Assembly (NCBI GenBank): GCA_903856295.1
Contig: CAIOBP010000003.1
Span: 1-41,309, forward strand
Direction: 5' to 3'
Source: an uncultured Rhodospirillales bacterium
GTDB lineage: Bacteria > Pseudomonadota > Alphaproteobacteria > Azospirillales > Azospirillaceae
Length of the DNA stretch: 41,309 nt
Shown: positions 28,347 through 38,422 of the stretch, one piece after another
How the letters are laid out: each line of letters opens with the position of its first letter
How positions within the stretch are numbered: the first letter of the stretch is position 1
Notes under the pieces: model-generated
The model's input: the letters and a program-made list of their open reading frames with translations, nothing else
Databases searched by the model: none
What the model was told of the DNA's origin: nothing
Translations under genes and position numbers: made by a program

Positions 28347-29339
28347 TCAGCCGAGTTTCGGCGCCACCAGCCCGGCCAGAACCACCTCGGGACGGGCGCC
28401 GACATGACTGATGATCTCCGCCGAGGCGGTGGCGCCGATCCGGGCGCTCTCCTCCAGCGAATAGCCGTTGGTGTGGCCATAGAGGAAACCGGCGGCGAAC
28501 AGGTCTCCGGCTCCGGTGGTATCCACCACCTGGGCCACCGGCGCCGCCGGAACGGTGATGATGCCGTTCCGAGTCACCACGCTCGCCCCGGCCGCGCCGC
28601 GGGTCAGAACCGCGAGAGTGCCGGTCGCACGAACGGCCGCAGCCGCCGCCTCGAAGCTTGAAGTCTCGAACAACGCCAGAATCTCGACCTCGTTGGCGAA
28701 CAGGATGTCGACATGTCCGGTCACCAGATCCAGGAATTCCTTGCGGTAGCGGTTGACGCAGAAGGCGTCGGAAAGACTGAGCGACACCTGCCGCCCGGCC
28801 TTGTGCGCGATCGCCGCGGCCTTGAGAAAGGCCTCCTTGGCCCGCGGCGGATCCCAAAGATACCCTTCGAGATAGGTGACCTTGGCCGCCGCGATCTCGC
28901 TCTCGATCACGTCCTCGGGACCAAGGTCGATACAGGCGCCGAGAAAGGTGTTCATGCTGCGCTGGGCATCGGGAGTGACCAGAATCAGGCAGCGCGCCGT
29001 CGGGGCGCCGCTGGTGGCCGGCGGCGTGGCGAATCTCACCCCGGCGGCCCGGATGTCGTGGGCGAACACCCGGCCGAGCTGATCATCACGAACCTTGCCG
29101 ACATAGGCCGCGCGCCCGCCGAGCGAGGCGACCCCGGCCATGGTGTTGGCCGCCGAACCTCCGGAAATTTCGGTCCCCCGCCCCATGCGGGAATACAACG
29201 CCTCGGCCCGCTCGGAGTCGATCAGGGTCATGCCGCCCTTCTCGATGCCGTTTGCCGCCAGAAAAGCATCGTCGGCGTGACTCAGCACGTCCACGATCGC
29301 GTTGCCAATACCGATGACATCGTAGTCCGCCCGCGTCAT
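28347..29339 (-). CDS. PfkB-family carbohydrate kinase, adenosine kinase type
   Basis: The 330-aa cytoplasmic kinase of the ribokinase superfamily has YDVIGIGNAIVDVLSHADDA at the N-terminus, GGSAANTMAGVASLGGRAAY (first PfkB signature), FANEVEILALFE, and the second signature DTTGAGDLFAAGFLYGH with the catalytic Asp. The length and the SLSDAFCVNRYRKEFLDLV segment resemble the adenosine-kinase-like clade widespread in alphaproteobacteria; substrate is inferred from this. ATG 29339 (MTRADYDVIG) is chosen as it starts the conserved strand; the upstream in-frame ATG lies in a 16-bp tandem duplication and encodes an untypical extension. Confidence 0.88.
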   Translation of the reverse strand: MTRADYDVIGIGNAIVDVLSHADDAFLAANGIEKGGMTLIDSERAEALYSRMGRGTEISGGSAANTMAGVASLGGRAAYVGKVRDDQLGRVFAHDIRAAGVRFATPPATSGAPTARCLILVTPDAQRSMNTFLGACIDLGPEDVIESEIAAAKVTYLEGYLWDPPRAKEAFLKAAAIAHKAGRQVSLSLSDAFCVNRYRKEFLDLVTGHVDILFANEVEILALFETSSFEAAAAAVRATGTLAVLTRGAAGASVVTRNGIITVPAAPVAQVVDTTGAGDLFAAGFLYGHTNGYSLEESARIGATASAEIISHVGARPEVVLAGLVAPKLG

Positions 29340-29354
29340 TCTCTCGTGGTTCCT

Positions 29355-29386
29355 CTCATTGTCGGGGAAGCTCATTGTCGGGGAAG
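29355..29386. repeat. 16-bp tandem duplication upstream of the kinase
   Basis: CTCATTGTCGGGGAAG occurs twice, head to tail and without mismatch (29355-29370 and 29371-29386). It lies in the leader of the minus-strand kinase gene and provides two CAT (ATG) triplets there. It looks like a recent slippage event. Confidence 0.8.
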
Positions 29387-29481
29387 CGGGGTCGCGCCCC
29401 GGGAATCATGCCCCCGAAGTCTGGCCTTGAATGGCTCGCGCCAGTATACTTGGAAACCGGCGCCACGCTACGGAAACGCAA

Positions 29482-30159
29482 ATGTTCACCGCATTGATCC
29501 ACGCCATCCTTCAACTGAGCGATCCCAAGGTGCGCCGGGTAGTCTGGATCAGCGCGCTCGGGACGATCACCGGCTTTGCCGGGCTGATTTTCGGTGTGCC
29601 GGTGCTGCTGCACGCGCTCCGCCTCACCGGCATCGTCTGGCTCGACTGGACGGTGGATCTGCTGGGCGGAGTCGGTGTTTTCATCATCGCCTGCCTGCTG
29701 TTCCCGGCGATCATGGCGGCGGTGTCGAGTCTGTTCCTCGACGAGGTCGCCGTGGCGGTGGAACGCCGCCACTTCCCGGACCGGGTGTCGACAGTCTCCC
29801 AGCCGGTCGGCGAGATGCTGCTCTCCGCCTTGCGCCTGCTGCTGATGGCGGCCGTGCTCAATCTGCTGGTGCTGCCGCTCTACCTGATCCCGGGGGCGAA
29901 CCTGCTGCTGTTCCTGACCATCAACGGCTACCTGCTCGGCCGCCAATACTACGAACAGGTCGCGGGCCGGCATCTCGGAGTCGAGGCGATGACCGTCTTG
30001 CGCCGGACGCACCGCTTGCGATTGCTGGTCGCCGGCGCGGTGATCTGCGGTTTGGCCGCCGTCCCGGTGGTCAATCTGCTGGCGCCGGTGATCGCCACCG
30101 CCTTCATGGTCCATATTTTCCATCGCTCTCCGCCTTTTGCCGGAGATTCCGCACTGTGA
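29482..30159 (+). CDS. EI24 / CysZ-family membrane protein
   Basis: The 225-aa inner-membrane protein has about six hydrophobic segments, for example VVWISALGTITGFAGLIFGV, LLGGVGVFIIACLLFPAIMA, LLLMAAVLNLLVLPLYLIPG and LLVAGAVICGLAAVPVVNLL. The segment INGYLLGRQYYEQVAGRHLG, followed by RLRLLVAG and VPVVNLLAPVIATAFMVHIF, is typical of the EI24 domain (CysZ in enterobacteria is linked to sulfate uptake). No sulfur genes are near, so the sulfate role is not supported here. ATG 29482 begins the family-like sequence; the open frame further up has no ribosome site. Confidence 0.85.
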   Translation: MFTALIHAILQLSDPKVRRVVWISALGTITGFAGLIFGVPVLLHALRLTGIVWLDWTVDLLGGVGVFIIACLLFPAIMAAVSSLFLDEVAVAVERRHFPDRVSTVSQPVGEMLLSALRLLLMAAVLNLLVLPLYLIPGANLLLFLTINGYLLGRQYYEQVAGRHLGVEAMTVLRRTHRLRLLVAGAVICGLAAVPVVNLLAPVIATAFMVHIFHRSPPFAGDSAL

Positions 30160-30315
30160 CCCCCGACTTGGGCCTGTTGTTGGACGGACTCCCGGTTGGA
30201 ATCGACTCCGTGCTTGCCGCCGGAAGCCGGCCGTGATACCGCCTTAATCGCCGACTCGAGGACGGATCGGAATCGAAAAGCCGTCTTTTTGCGAAGAATG
30301 ATCGGGAGTTCCGAG

Positions 30316-30882
30316 ATGAGCACCACGCCCAAGCAGCCACCGGTTTCCGTTCCGGGAAACTCGGGAGCTGGCGCCCTCCGCCGCACCGTCGATCTGCCGG
30401 TTCCGGCGCCGCGCCGGCCCGGTGCCGGTGAATCCCTCGGCGGCGCCTCCGATGCCCGCAAGATGTTCATCGGTCGAGAGATCGTGATTTCCGGCGACAT
30501 CACCTCGTGCGACCAGTTGCTGCTCGAGGGCACGGCCGAGGCCAAGCTGCGCGAGAGCCGGCACCTCGAAGTCACCGAAAGCGGCATCTTCAAGGGATTG
30601 GCCGAGGTTGACGACGCCGACATCGCCGGACGGTTCGAAGGCGAACTGATCGTTCACGGCCGGCTGCGCGTGCGCGCCACCGGTTCGATCGAGGGCCGCA
30701 TCCAGTACGGCGAACTCGAAGTGGAATCCGGCGGCCGCATGATCGGCGACATCCAGGTCTCGGCGGTGCCGCGCGCCAGCGCGCCGCTTGAGCCTTCGCG
30801 CCTCTCGGGCTTCCCCTCGGTGCCGCCGGCCAGCGCCGCCAGCCGGGCCGCCAGCCAGGATGGCAGCACAACGCCGGCCTGA
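30316..30882 (+). CDS. Bactofilin (polymer-forming cytoskeletal protein)
   Basis: The 188-aa protein has a disordered Pro/Ser-rich N-terminus, a right-handed beta-helix core (about residues 50-150) and a disordered Ala/Ser-rich tail. Core motifs are FIGREIVISGDITSCDQLLL, EGTAEAKLRE, LEVTESGIFKGLAEVDDADI, GRFEGELIVHGRLRVRATGS and IEGRIQYGELEVESGG, typical of the bactofilin repeat. Bactofilins form filaments that position cell-wall enzymes. ATG 30316 is chosen because GGGAG lies 7 nt before it; ATG 30298 is possible. A strong terminator follows. Confidence 0.9.
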   Translation: MSTTPKQPPVSVPGNSGAGALRRTVDLPVPAPRRPGAGESLGGASDARKMFIGREIVISGDITSCDQLLLEGTAEAKLRESRHLEVTESGIFKGLAEVDDADIAGRFEGELIVHGRLRVRATGSIEGRIQYGELEVESGGRMIGDIQVSAVPRASAPLEPSRLSGFPSVPPASAASRAASQDGSTTPA

Positions 30883-30920
30883 TTAACCGGTTTCCAAAGG
30901 CCCCCGGCCTTTGGTCGGGT

Positions 30921-30947
30921 CCAGGGGCAACGCCCCTGGCCTTTTTG
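30921..30947 (+). terminator. Rho-independent terminator after the bactofilin gene
   Basis: CCAGGGGC and GCCCCTGG form a perfect 8-bp stem with loop AAC, followed by CCTTTTTGG. It lies 38 nt after the stop. A smaller hairpin (CAAAGGC...GCCTTTG) lies just before it. Confidence 0.75.
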
Positions 30948-30965
30948 GTTCGGCCGAGTTCAAAT

Positions 30966-31166
30966 TCAGCCGAGAAACTCGAACCCCGCCGCTTCGACCG
31001 CTTTCCTGATGGCGTCGCCCCCGCCGGTCACACCATCCACGGAAACGACGCCGCTCTTGACGTCGATTTCGACCTTGGCGGCGGGCAGCGCGCGGGTGAT
31101 CGCGCCGGTGACGGAGCGGGCGCAACCGCCGCAGGTCATGCCGCCGACCCGGTATTGTTCAGTCAT
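30966..31166 (-). CDS. copZ: Heavy-metal-associated (HMA) copper chaperone
   Basis: The 66-aa cytoplasmic protein has the single ferredoxin-like HMA domain. The metal site is MTCGGC with Cys12 and Cys15. VKSGVVSVDGV and AIRKAVEAAGFEF complete the fold. It should bind Cu(I) and pass it to the copper ATPase encoded just upstream on the same strand (32310-34481), though a deacetylase gene lies between. The first strand (TEQYRVGGM) begins directly after ATG 31166. The short spacing and shared direction suggest, but do not prove, common transcription. Confidence 0.88.
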   Translation of the reverse strand: MTEQYRVGGMTCGGCARSVTGAITRALPAAKVEIDVKSGVVSVDGVTGGGDAIRKAVEAAGFEFLG

Positions 31167-31235
31167 TCTTCTGGTCCCTTTCCTGTTTCTTGGAGGGGGC
31201 AGCCTTCGGCGACCGGGGCTCGGCCCTGGACCCCG

Positions 31236-31254
31236 CCGGGGCCTAAGGCCCCGG
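31236..31254. repeat. GC-rich hairpin at the end of the deacetylase gene
   Basis: CCGGGGCC and GGCCCCGG form an 8-bp perfect stem with loop TAA, starting at the stop codon of the deacetylase gene. No T-run follows. Its wording (GGGTCC plus a G4/C4 stem) resembles the terminator 300 nt away and may belong to a dispersed palindromic family. Confidence 0.5.
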
Positions 31255-32309
31255 ACCCCATGACTTTCGCACCACTGCGCTGACCGGCGCCAGCACGAAT
31301 CCTTTGGCCGCGAGCCCGGCGAGCCAGGGTGTCACCACCTGAAGCGTCACTTCGTGGGGATGGCCGATGGCCACCGCGGCGCCGGTATGACGGGCGATGT
31401 CCTCGAGCCGGCGCAAATTGGCGTGAATGGCGGCAGCGGTCAACTCATCGTCGAGAAAGACGTTGCGGTGAGTGTGGGGCAGATGCAGCGAGGCCGCGAC
31501 CTCCGACCCCACCGAACTGCTGGCGGTTTCCGAGTCGAGAAACAGCAGGCCCTGCCGCTTCAATTCCGCCAGCACCGGTGTCATCACCGCCCGGTCGGAG
31601 GTGAAGCGGCTGCCCATGTGATTGTTGAGTCCGACATAGCCCTCGAAGGCGGCGAGCCCATGATCGAGCCGGCGCGCGATCTCCTCGGGCGGCAGCCGGG
31701 TCAGCAGCGCGCCGGGGCCGGGATCGAGGCCGGCGGCCAACGGTTCCATCGGCATGTGCACCAGCAATTCGTGACCAGCGGCCCGGGCCGCCGCCGTCTG
31801 GTGCGGCAAATCACCGGCGTAGGGCAAAAAAGCCAGGGTCAGCGGGCCAGGCAGGCGAATCACCCGGGCGGTGTGGCTGCGGTCCATGCCGAGATCATCG
31901 AACACCAGGGCGATCATCGGCCCCGGCGCCGGCAGGGTGAACGGCACGGCGTTGCGCAGCCAGGGCAGGCGTTCCGGCGGCTGCGAGGGCTGCGGCGGTT
32001 TGAGAATGGCGGCCAGCACCGGACTGTCCTCCCGGCCCTCCGACAGCGTCATTCCCGGCACCAGCGCCAGGGCCGGCGGCAAATTGGCCGGGTCCAGAGA
32101 CGGGGGGGGGGCTGCAACCGGCTCACGCAGCGGATCGTCCGCCGACAGCGGTTCGGAGCGCCCCGGCTCCTCGCCGCCGACCTCATGGGGAGCGGCCACG
32201 GCCTGAACCGGTGCCGACAGCGGCTCGGCGCTCAGCCCGAGCAGCAGCCCGAAGACAATTCCGGCCATGACCACCAGCAGCGCGCCGGGCAAATACCGGC
32301 CCGCCGGTT

Positions 32310-32313
<4 letters not shown>
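31243..32313 (-). CDS. Divergent polysaccharide deacetylase (YibQ/DUF610) family, residues intact
   Basis: The 356-aa protein has an N-terminal membrane anchor ([20 protein letters not shown]), a Pro/Ala-rich spacer and a NodB-like domain from about residue 130. The metal and catalytic positions are present: Asp139-Asp140 in LVFDDLGMD, His232 in NNHMGSRFT, and His318/His320 in [29 protein letters not shown] is also typical. It may act on a periplasmic glycan. It is a paralogue of the gene at 20995. ATG 32313 overlaps the copA stop (ATGA), so it is translationally coupled to copA; the TTG start further up is rejected. Confidence 0.9.
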
Positions 32314-34470
<2,157 letters not shown>

Positions 34471-34481
<11 letters not shown>

Positions 34482-35427
34482 CGATTTGCCTCGGGTTGCG
34501 GCGGAACGGATGGGCGGGATAGGCGCCGATGATCTTGACCATGGCCCCGCGTGCCGAGGGCGGGTTGAGCCGCTGGTCGCACCCGGTGAAGAAGGTCGAC
34601 TCCTCGTCGCTGTCGCAGCGCTGGACGAAGAAACGCAGTTCCTCCAGAGCGTGGCGCATGCCCTTGTCATCGGGATGGCCCTCGACCTCGGCATAGAATT
34701 GCGCCGCAGAGAACCGGCCGCCGACCAGATAGCTCTCCAGCTTGGTGATGTTGACGCCGTTGGTGGCGAAGCCGCCCAGGGCCTTGAACAAGGCCGCCGG
34801 CACGCTGCGCACCCGGAACACCAGGGAGGTGATCGGCGCCTCATCGCCGCCGAAGACCAGCAGGTCCGGCTGGCGGGCCAGGATCACGAACCGGGTGGTG
34901 TTGTGCTCGTGGTCCTCGATGCCCTGGCGAATGACGTCGAGCCGGTAGATTTTCGCCGCCAGACCCGAGGCGATGGCGCCCACCGAGCGGTCGCCCAGTG
35001 CCGCGATCTCCGCCGCCGCCCCGGCCGTGTCGGCATGGCTGACCGGCTTGATGCCCAGCCGGCGCAAGGTCTCCCGGCATTGGGACAGCGCCTGGATGTG
35101 ACTGCGCACCGTGCGCAACTCCTCCAGTTTGGTCCCCGGCAGCGCCAGCAGATGGTGATTGACCCGCTGGAAATGCTCGCCGACGATGGTCAACCCGCCA
35201 TCGGGCAGCAAATGATGAATGTCGGCCACCCGCCCGGCCACCGAATTTTCGACCGGAATCATCGCAAAACCGGCCGTGCCCTCATGAACCGCCGCGAAGG
35301 CGTCCTCGAACGAGGCGCACGGCAGCGTCTTCGGGTCTTCACAGACGCTGTGGCAGGCGAGATCGGAATAAGCACCCGGCGAGCCCTGAAAGGCGAACAC
35401 GGTACCGGCGGGATAAGCAAACGACAT
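34471..35427 (-). CDS. pheA: Prephenate dehydratase
   Basis: The 318-aa cytoplasmic enzyme converts prephenate to phenylpyruvate in phenylalanine synthesis. The catalytic domain shows [52 protein letters not shown], and the catalytic TRF motif in [15 protein letters not shown]-terminal ACT domain follows with [20 protein letters not shown] and [20 protein letters not shown], so feedback control by phenylalanine is likely. There is no chorismate mutase domain, which is normal for alphaproteobacteria. Its 3' end overlaps copA, an unusual metabolic partner. Confidence 0.96.
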
Positions 35428-35548
35428 GAGGCAGGCCCGACAGAAAGATGAAGCGTCCGAGAGTATCGGGGCCTATCCCCGCCCCGTCAACCTCCGCCGG
35501 ATTCGACACCGGGCGCCGTTTAGGGTATAGCTCGGTTTCAGGGAGTGA

Positions 35549-35974
35549 ATGATGTCCGCGCTCGCGTTCGATACACACCGGATCGTAAAAAAGCTCAAGC
35601 TCGCCGGTTTCACCGAGGAGCAGGCCGAAGCCGTCACCGAGGCCGTCCAGGACGCGGCCGCGCTCGATCTTTCGCATTTGGCGAGCAAAGAACAGGTGAT
35701 GGCCCTGGATGCCAGGGTCGACCGGCTCGACGCCAAATTCGAGGCCAAGATCGACCAGCTCGACGCCAAGTTCGAAGCGAAATTCGACCAGCTCGACACC
35801 AAGATCGACTACGTCGAGTCCGTCCTTTCCGAGCGGATCGAGCGGCGGGGCGCCGAGACCGAGAACCGGTTGGTCAGGCTGGCGCTGTGGATCGGCGCCA
35901 CCACGATTTTGACGTTGTGCGGGGCCATTGCCGGTTCCGCCTGGACGATCATCCGCTACCTGTCCGCCCACTGA
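35549..35974 (+). CDS. Coiled-coil membrane protein, DUF1640-like
   Basis: The 141-aa protein begins with a helical region, FDTHRIVKKLKLAGFTEEQA with the ensuing EAVTEAVQDA, as in the DUF1640/CCDC90 family. A coiled coil follows with near-perfect 11-residue repeats (RLDAKFEAKIDQ, QLDAKFEAKFDQ, QLDTKIDYVES), and one C-terminal transmembrane helix (TILTLCGAIAGSAWTIIRYL). GGGAG lies just before the ATGATG start. The mitochondrial relatives (MCUR1) act on calcium uptake or respiratory assembly; bacterial function is unknown. It precedes the SRP RNA gene. Confidence 0.8.
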   Translation: MMSALAFDTHRIVKKLKLAGFTEEQAEAVTEAVQDAAALDLSHLASKEQVMALDARVDRLDAKFEAKIDQLDAKFEAKFDQLDTKIDYVESVLSERIERRGAETENRLVRLALWIGATTILTLCGAIAGSAWTIIRYLSAH

Positions 35975-35999
35975 GTTTCGGAAGGGCGTCTTAAGCCCC

Positions 36000-36030
36000 T
36001 TGCCGCCGCCCCCTCCTATCCTGCTATAAG
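36000..36030 (+). promoter_or_regulatory. Candidate promoter of the SRP RNA gene
   Basis: TATAAG (36025-36030) is a good -10 and lies 6 nt before the first paired base of the RNA. TTGCCG at 36000-36005 is a possible -35 but the spacing of 19 nt is long. Confidence 0.4.
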
Positions 36031-36032
36031 GC

Positions 36033-36134
36033 GGTGGGAGGTTGGCAGCGGACGGGTCCCTCGCCAACCCGGTCAGGTCCGGAAGGAAGCAGCCGTAACG
36101 AGTTCCGGCTCGGGTCGCCGGTCAGCCTCCCACC
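36033..36134 (+). ncRNA. ffs: Signal recognition particle RNA, bacterial small (4.5S) type
   Basis: The segment holds the invariant SRP core: GGTCAGGTCCGGAAGGAAGC followed by AGCC, in which the GGAA tetraloop and the internal loops bind the Ffh M domain. GGTGGGAGG (36033-36041) pairs perfectly with CCTCCCACC (36126-36134), so the ends of the single hairpin are clear. The RNA works with Ffh to bring membrane proteins to SecYEG. Position just before dnaX is known in alphaproteobacteria. The exact 5' end (36033-36037) is not certain. Confidence 0.95.
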
Positions 36135-36186
36135 CTTTGCCCGTATCGGCCCGCCTGGACCCGACAACGGCCGCCGGAAGCCGCGC

Positions 36187-38004
36187 GTGAACGATAAGCC
36201 CAACGCCTACCGCGTCCTTGCCCGCAAATACCGTCCGACCACGTTCTCGGAACTGATCGGCCAGGACGCCCTCGTTCGCACGCTGACCAACGCCATGGCC
36301 TCGGGGCGCATCGCCCAGGCTTTCATGCTGACCGGGGTACGCGGAGTCGGCAAGACCACCACCGCCCGCATCGTCGCCCGCGCGCTCAATTGCATCGGCC
36401 CCGACGGCACCGGCGGCCCGACCATCGCGCCCTGCGGCGTCTGCGAGCCTTGCCAGGCGATCATCCAGGACCGGTTCGTCGACGTGCTGGAGATGGACGC
36501 CGCCTCCCATACCGGCGTCGACGACATTCGCGAAATCATCTCCGGGGTGCGCTACAGCCCGGTTTCGGCGCGCTACAAGCTCTACATCATCGACGAAGTG
36601 CACATGCTGTCCAAGAACGCCTTCAACGCCTTGTTGAAGACGCTGGAGGAACCGCCGAGCCATGTGAAGTTCATTTTCGCCACCACCGAAATCCGCAAGG
36701 TGCCGGTGACGGTGCTGTCGCGCTGCCAGCGCTTCGATTTGCGCCGGGTGTCGACTCCGGAACTGATCGGCCATTTCACCAAGGTCGCGGGGCTGGAGGG
36801 CGTCACCATCGAGCCCGACGCCGTGGCCCTGATCGCCCGCGCCGCCGATGGTTCGGTGCGCGACGGTCTCAGCCTGCTCGATCAGGCGATTGCCTTGGGC
36901 GGCGCCGCGGTCACGACCGAACAGGTCCGCGACATGCTGGGGCTGGCCGACCGCGCCGCGATCATCGATCTCTTCGAAGCGGCACTGACCGGCAAGCCGG
37001 CCCGCGCCCTGGAGATTCTCGCCGATCTGCACCGGGCCGGCGCCGACCCGCTGGTGGTGCTGCGCGATCTCCTGGACCTCACGCACTTCCTGACCCGCGC
37101 CAAAGTGGTGCCCGAGGTGCTGACCGACCCGACCACTCCCGAGGCCGAACGGTCGCGGGGCGGCGCTCTGGCCGGTGGCCTGACCGTGCCTTTATTGACC
37201 CGCGCCTGGCAACTGCTGCTCAAGGGCACCGGCGAGGCCATGAACGCGCCGGTGCCTCATCAGGCGGTGGAAATGGTGATCATCCGCCTCGCCTACGCCG
37301 CCGATCTGCCGACGCCCTCCGATCTGATCCGCCAATTGCCCGGACGGGCTCCCGGAGGCGCCGCTCTCGCACCGGTTTCCGGAGGCGGCCCCACCGGCGG
37401 CGCGGCCGCTCGCGGACCGGCATCCGGCGTCATGGCATCGGCCGCCCTCACGGCGATTGGCGGTGGCGCTTCGGCACATGCCGCCCGGGCTCAGTTGCGC
37501 GCTCCGCAGCCGGCCGCGTTCGCCGTTCCCGAGCCCTCGGCCGCTCTTCAGGCCGGCCCGGCCCACGAGTTCCGCGCCCTGGTCCAGTTGTTCGCCGAGC
37601 ATCACGAGGGCATGCTGTTCGCCCACCTTTACCGCTCGGCGCATCTGGTCCGGATCGAGCCGGGGCTGCTGGAACTCCGGCCGGAACCGACGGCGCCGCG
37701 GGATCTGGTCAACCGCGTCGGACCACTGCTCAGCGAATGGACCGGCCGGCGCTGGACGGTGGTGGCCAGCTTCGAGTCGCCCGGCCAGCCGACGCTCCAG
37801 GAACAGGACGACGAGGCCAAAGCCCGAGCTCTGAGGGAAATCGAAGCCCATCCGTTGGTGCGGGCGGTGCTCGAAGCCTTTCCCGGCGCGCGCATCAACA
37901 AGGATATTCGCGACACCACCCCGGTCACCGCCACCGAAGACGAGTCGGCGCAGTCCGACTCGCCCCCCGACCCTTACGAGGACGAAGGAGAGTTCGATCT
38001 ATGA
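36187..38004 (+). CDS. dnaX: DNA polymerase III subunit gamma/tau
   Basis: DnaX (605 aa) is the motor of the clamp loader and links the two polymerase cores. The N-terminal AAA+ domain has the P-loop GVRGVGKTTTAR (from about residue 50) and a four-Cys zinc module (Cys69, Cys83, Cys86, Cys89 in CGVCEPCQ). YIIDEVHMLSKNAFNALLKT with LEEPPSHVKFIFATTE, and the sensor SRCQRFDLRR, follow. The tail is Pro/Ala-rich with a tau-like C-terminal domain and an acidic end. GTG 36187 begins the conserved NAYRVLARKYRPTTF; the frame upstream runs through the SRP RNA and is rejected. The stop overlaps the ybaB ATG (ATGA). Confidence 0.96.
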   Translation: MNDKPNAYRVLARKYRPTTFSELIGQDALVRTLTNAMASGRIAQAFMLTGVRGVGKTTTARIVARALNCIGPDGTGGPTIAPCGVCEPCQAIIQDRFVDVLEMDAASHTGVDDIREIISGVRYSPVSARYKLYIIDEVHMLSKNAFNALLKTLEEPPSHVKFIFATTEIRKVPVTVLSRCQRFDLRRVSTPELIGHFTKVAGLEGVTIEPDAVALIARAADGSVRDGLSLLDQAIALGGAAVTTEQVRDMLGLADRAAIIDLFEAALTGKPARALEILADLHRAGADPLVVLRDLLDLTHFLTRAKVVPEVLTDPTTPEAERSRGGALAGGLTVPLLTRAWQLLLKGTGEAMNAPVPHQAVEMVIIRLAYAADLPTPSDLIRQLPGRAPGGAALAPVSGGGPTGGAAARGPASGVMASAALTAIGGGASAHAARAQLRAPQPAAFAVPEPSAALQAGPAHEFRALVQLFAEHHEGMLFAHLYRSAHLVRIEPGLLELRPEPTAPRDLVNRVGPLLSEWTGRRWTVVASFESPGQPTLQEQDDEAKARALREIEAHPLVRAVLEAFPGARINKDIRDTTPVTATEDESAQSDSPPDPYEDEGEFDL

Positions 38005-38324
38005 AGAACCTTGGCAACATGCTGAAACAAGCCCAGCAGATGCAGACCAAAATGGCCGAAATGCAGGATCGCCTGGGCGACATCGAGTTGGTCGGGCAGT
38101 CGGGCGCCGGCATGGTCCAGATCACCGTCAACGCCAAGGGTGAAATGAAGCGGGTCAAGCTGGCCAAGGAAGTCGTTGATCCCACGGACGTCGAAGTGCT
38201 GGAAGACCTGATCGTCGCTGCCTTCAACGACGCCAAATCCAGAATCGACGGCGTGGTCGCCGAGGAAACCCAGAAGCTGATGGGCGGGCTGAAGCTGCCG
38301 CCGGGCATGAAACTGCCGTTCTGA
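38001..38324 (+). CDS. ybaB: YbaB/EbfC family nucleoid-associated protein
   Basis: This 107-aa dimeric DNA-binding protein begins MKNLGNMLKQAQQMQTKMAE, the standard helix. It continues with GAGMVQITVNAKGEMKRVKL and DLIVAAFNDAKSRID, then a Gly/Leu/Pro-rich C-terminus (GGLKLPPGMKLPF). It is coupled to dnaX by a 4-nt overlap, as in most bacteria. Usually recR follows; here the next gene is dnaN. Confidence 0.95.
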   Translation: MKNLGNMLKQAQQMQTKMAEMQDRLGDIELVGQSGAGMVQITVNAKGEMKRVKLAKEVVDPTDVEVLEDLIVAAFNDAKSRIDGVVAEETQKLMGGLKLPPGMKLPF

Positions 38325-38362
38325 AGTGTCGGCGGTGCGGCATCGTTGCACCGCAAAATCGC

Positions 38363-38390
38363 TTCGGTGGAGACGCGGGCGTGCTATAGT
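38363..38390 (+). promoter_or_regulatory. Candidate promoter of dnaN
   Basis: TATAGT (38385-38390) is a good -10 element, 32 nt before the dnaN ATG. The -35 (TTCGGT at 38363-38368, spacing 16) is weak. It lies in the gap between ybaB and dnaN. Confidence 0.4.
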
Positions 38391-38422
38391 GCGCGCCCGT
38401 TCAGCGCCCGCAGAAGATAGTC

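Noticed and set aside
36033-36134. Reading the dnaX frame upstream to 36034
   Set aside because: That extension translates the SRP RNA; the conserved DnaX N-terminus begins at GTG 36187.
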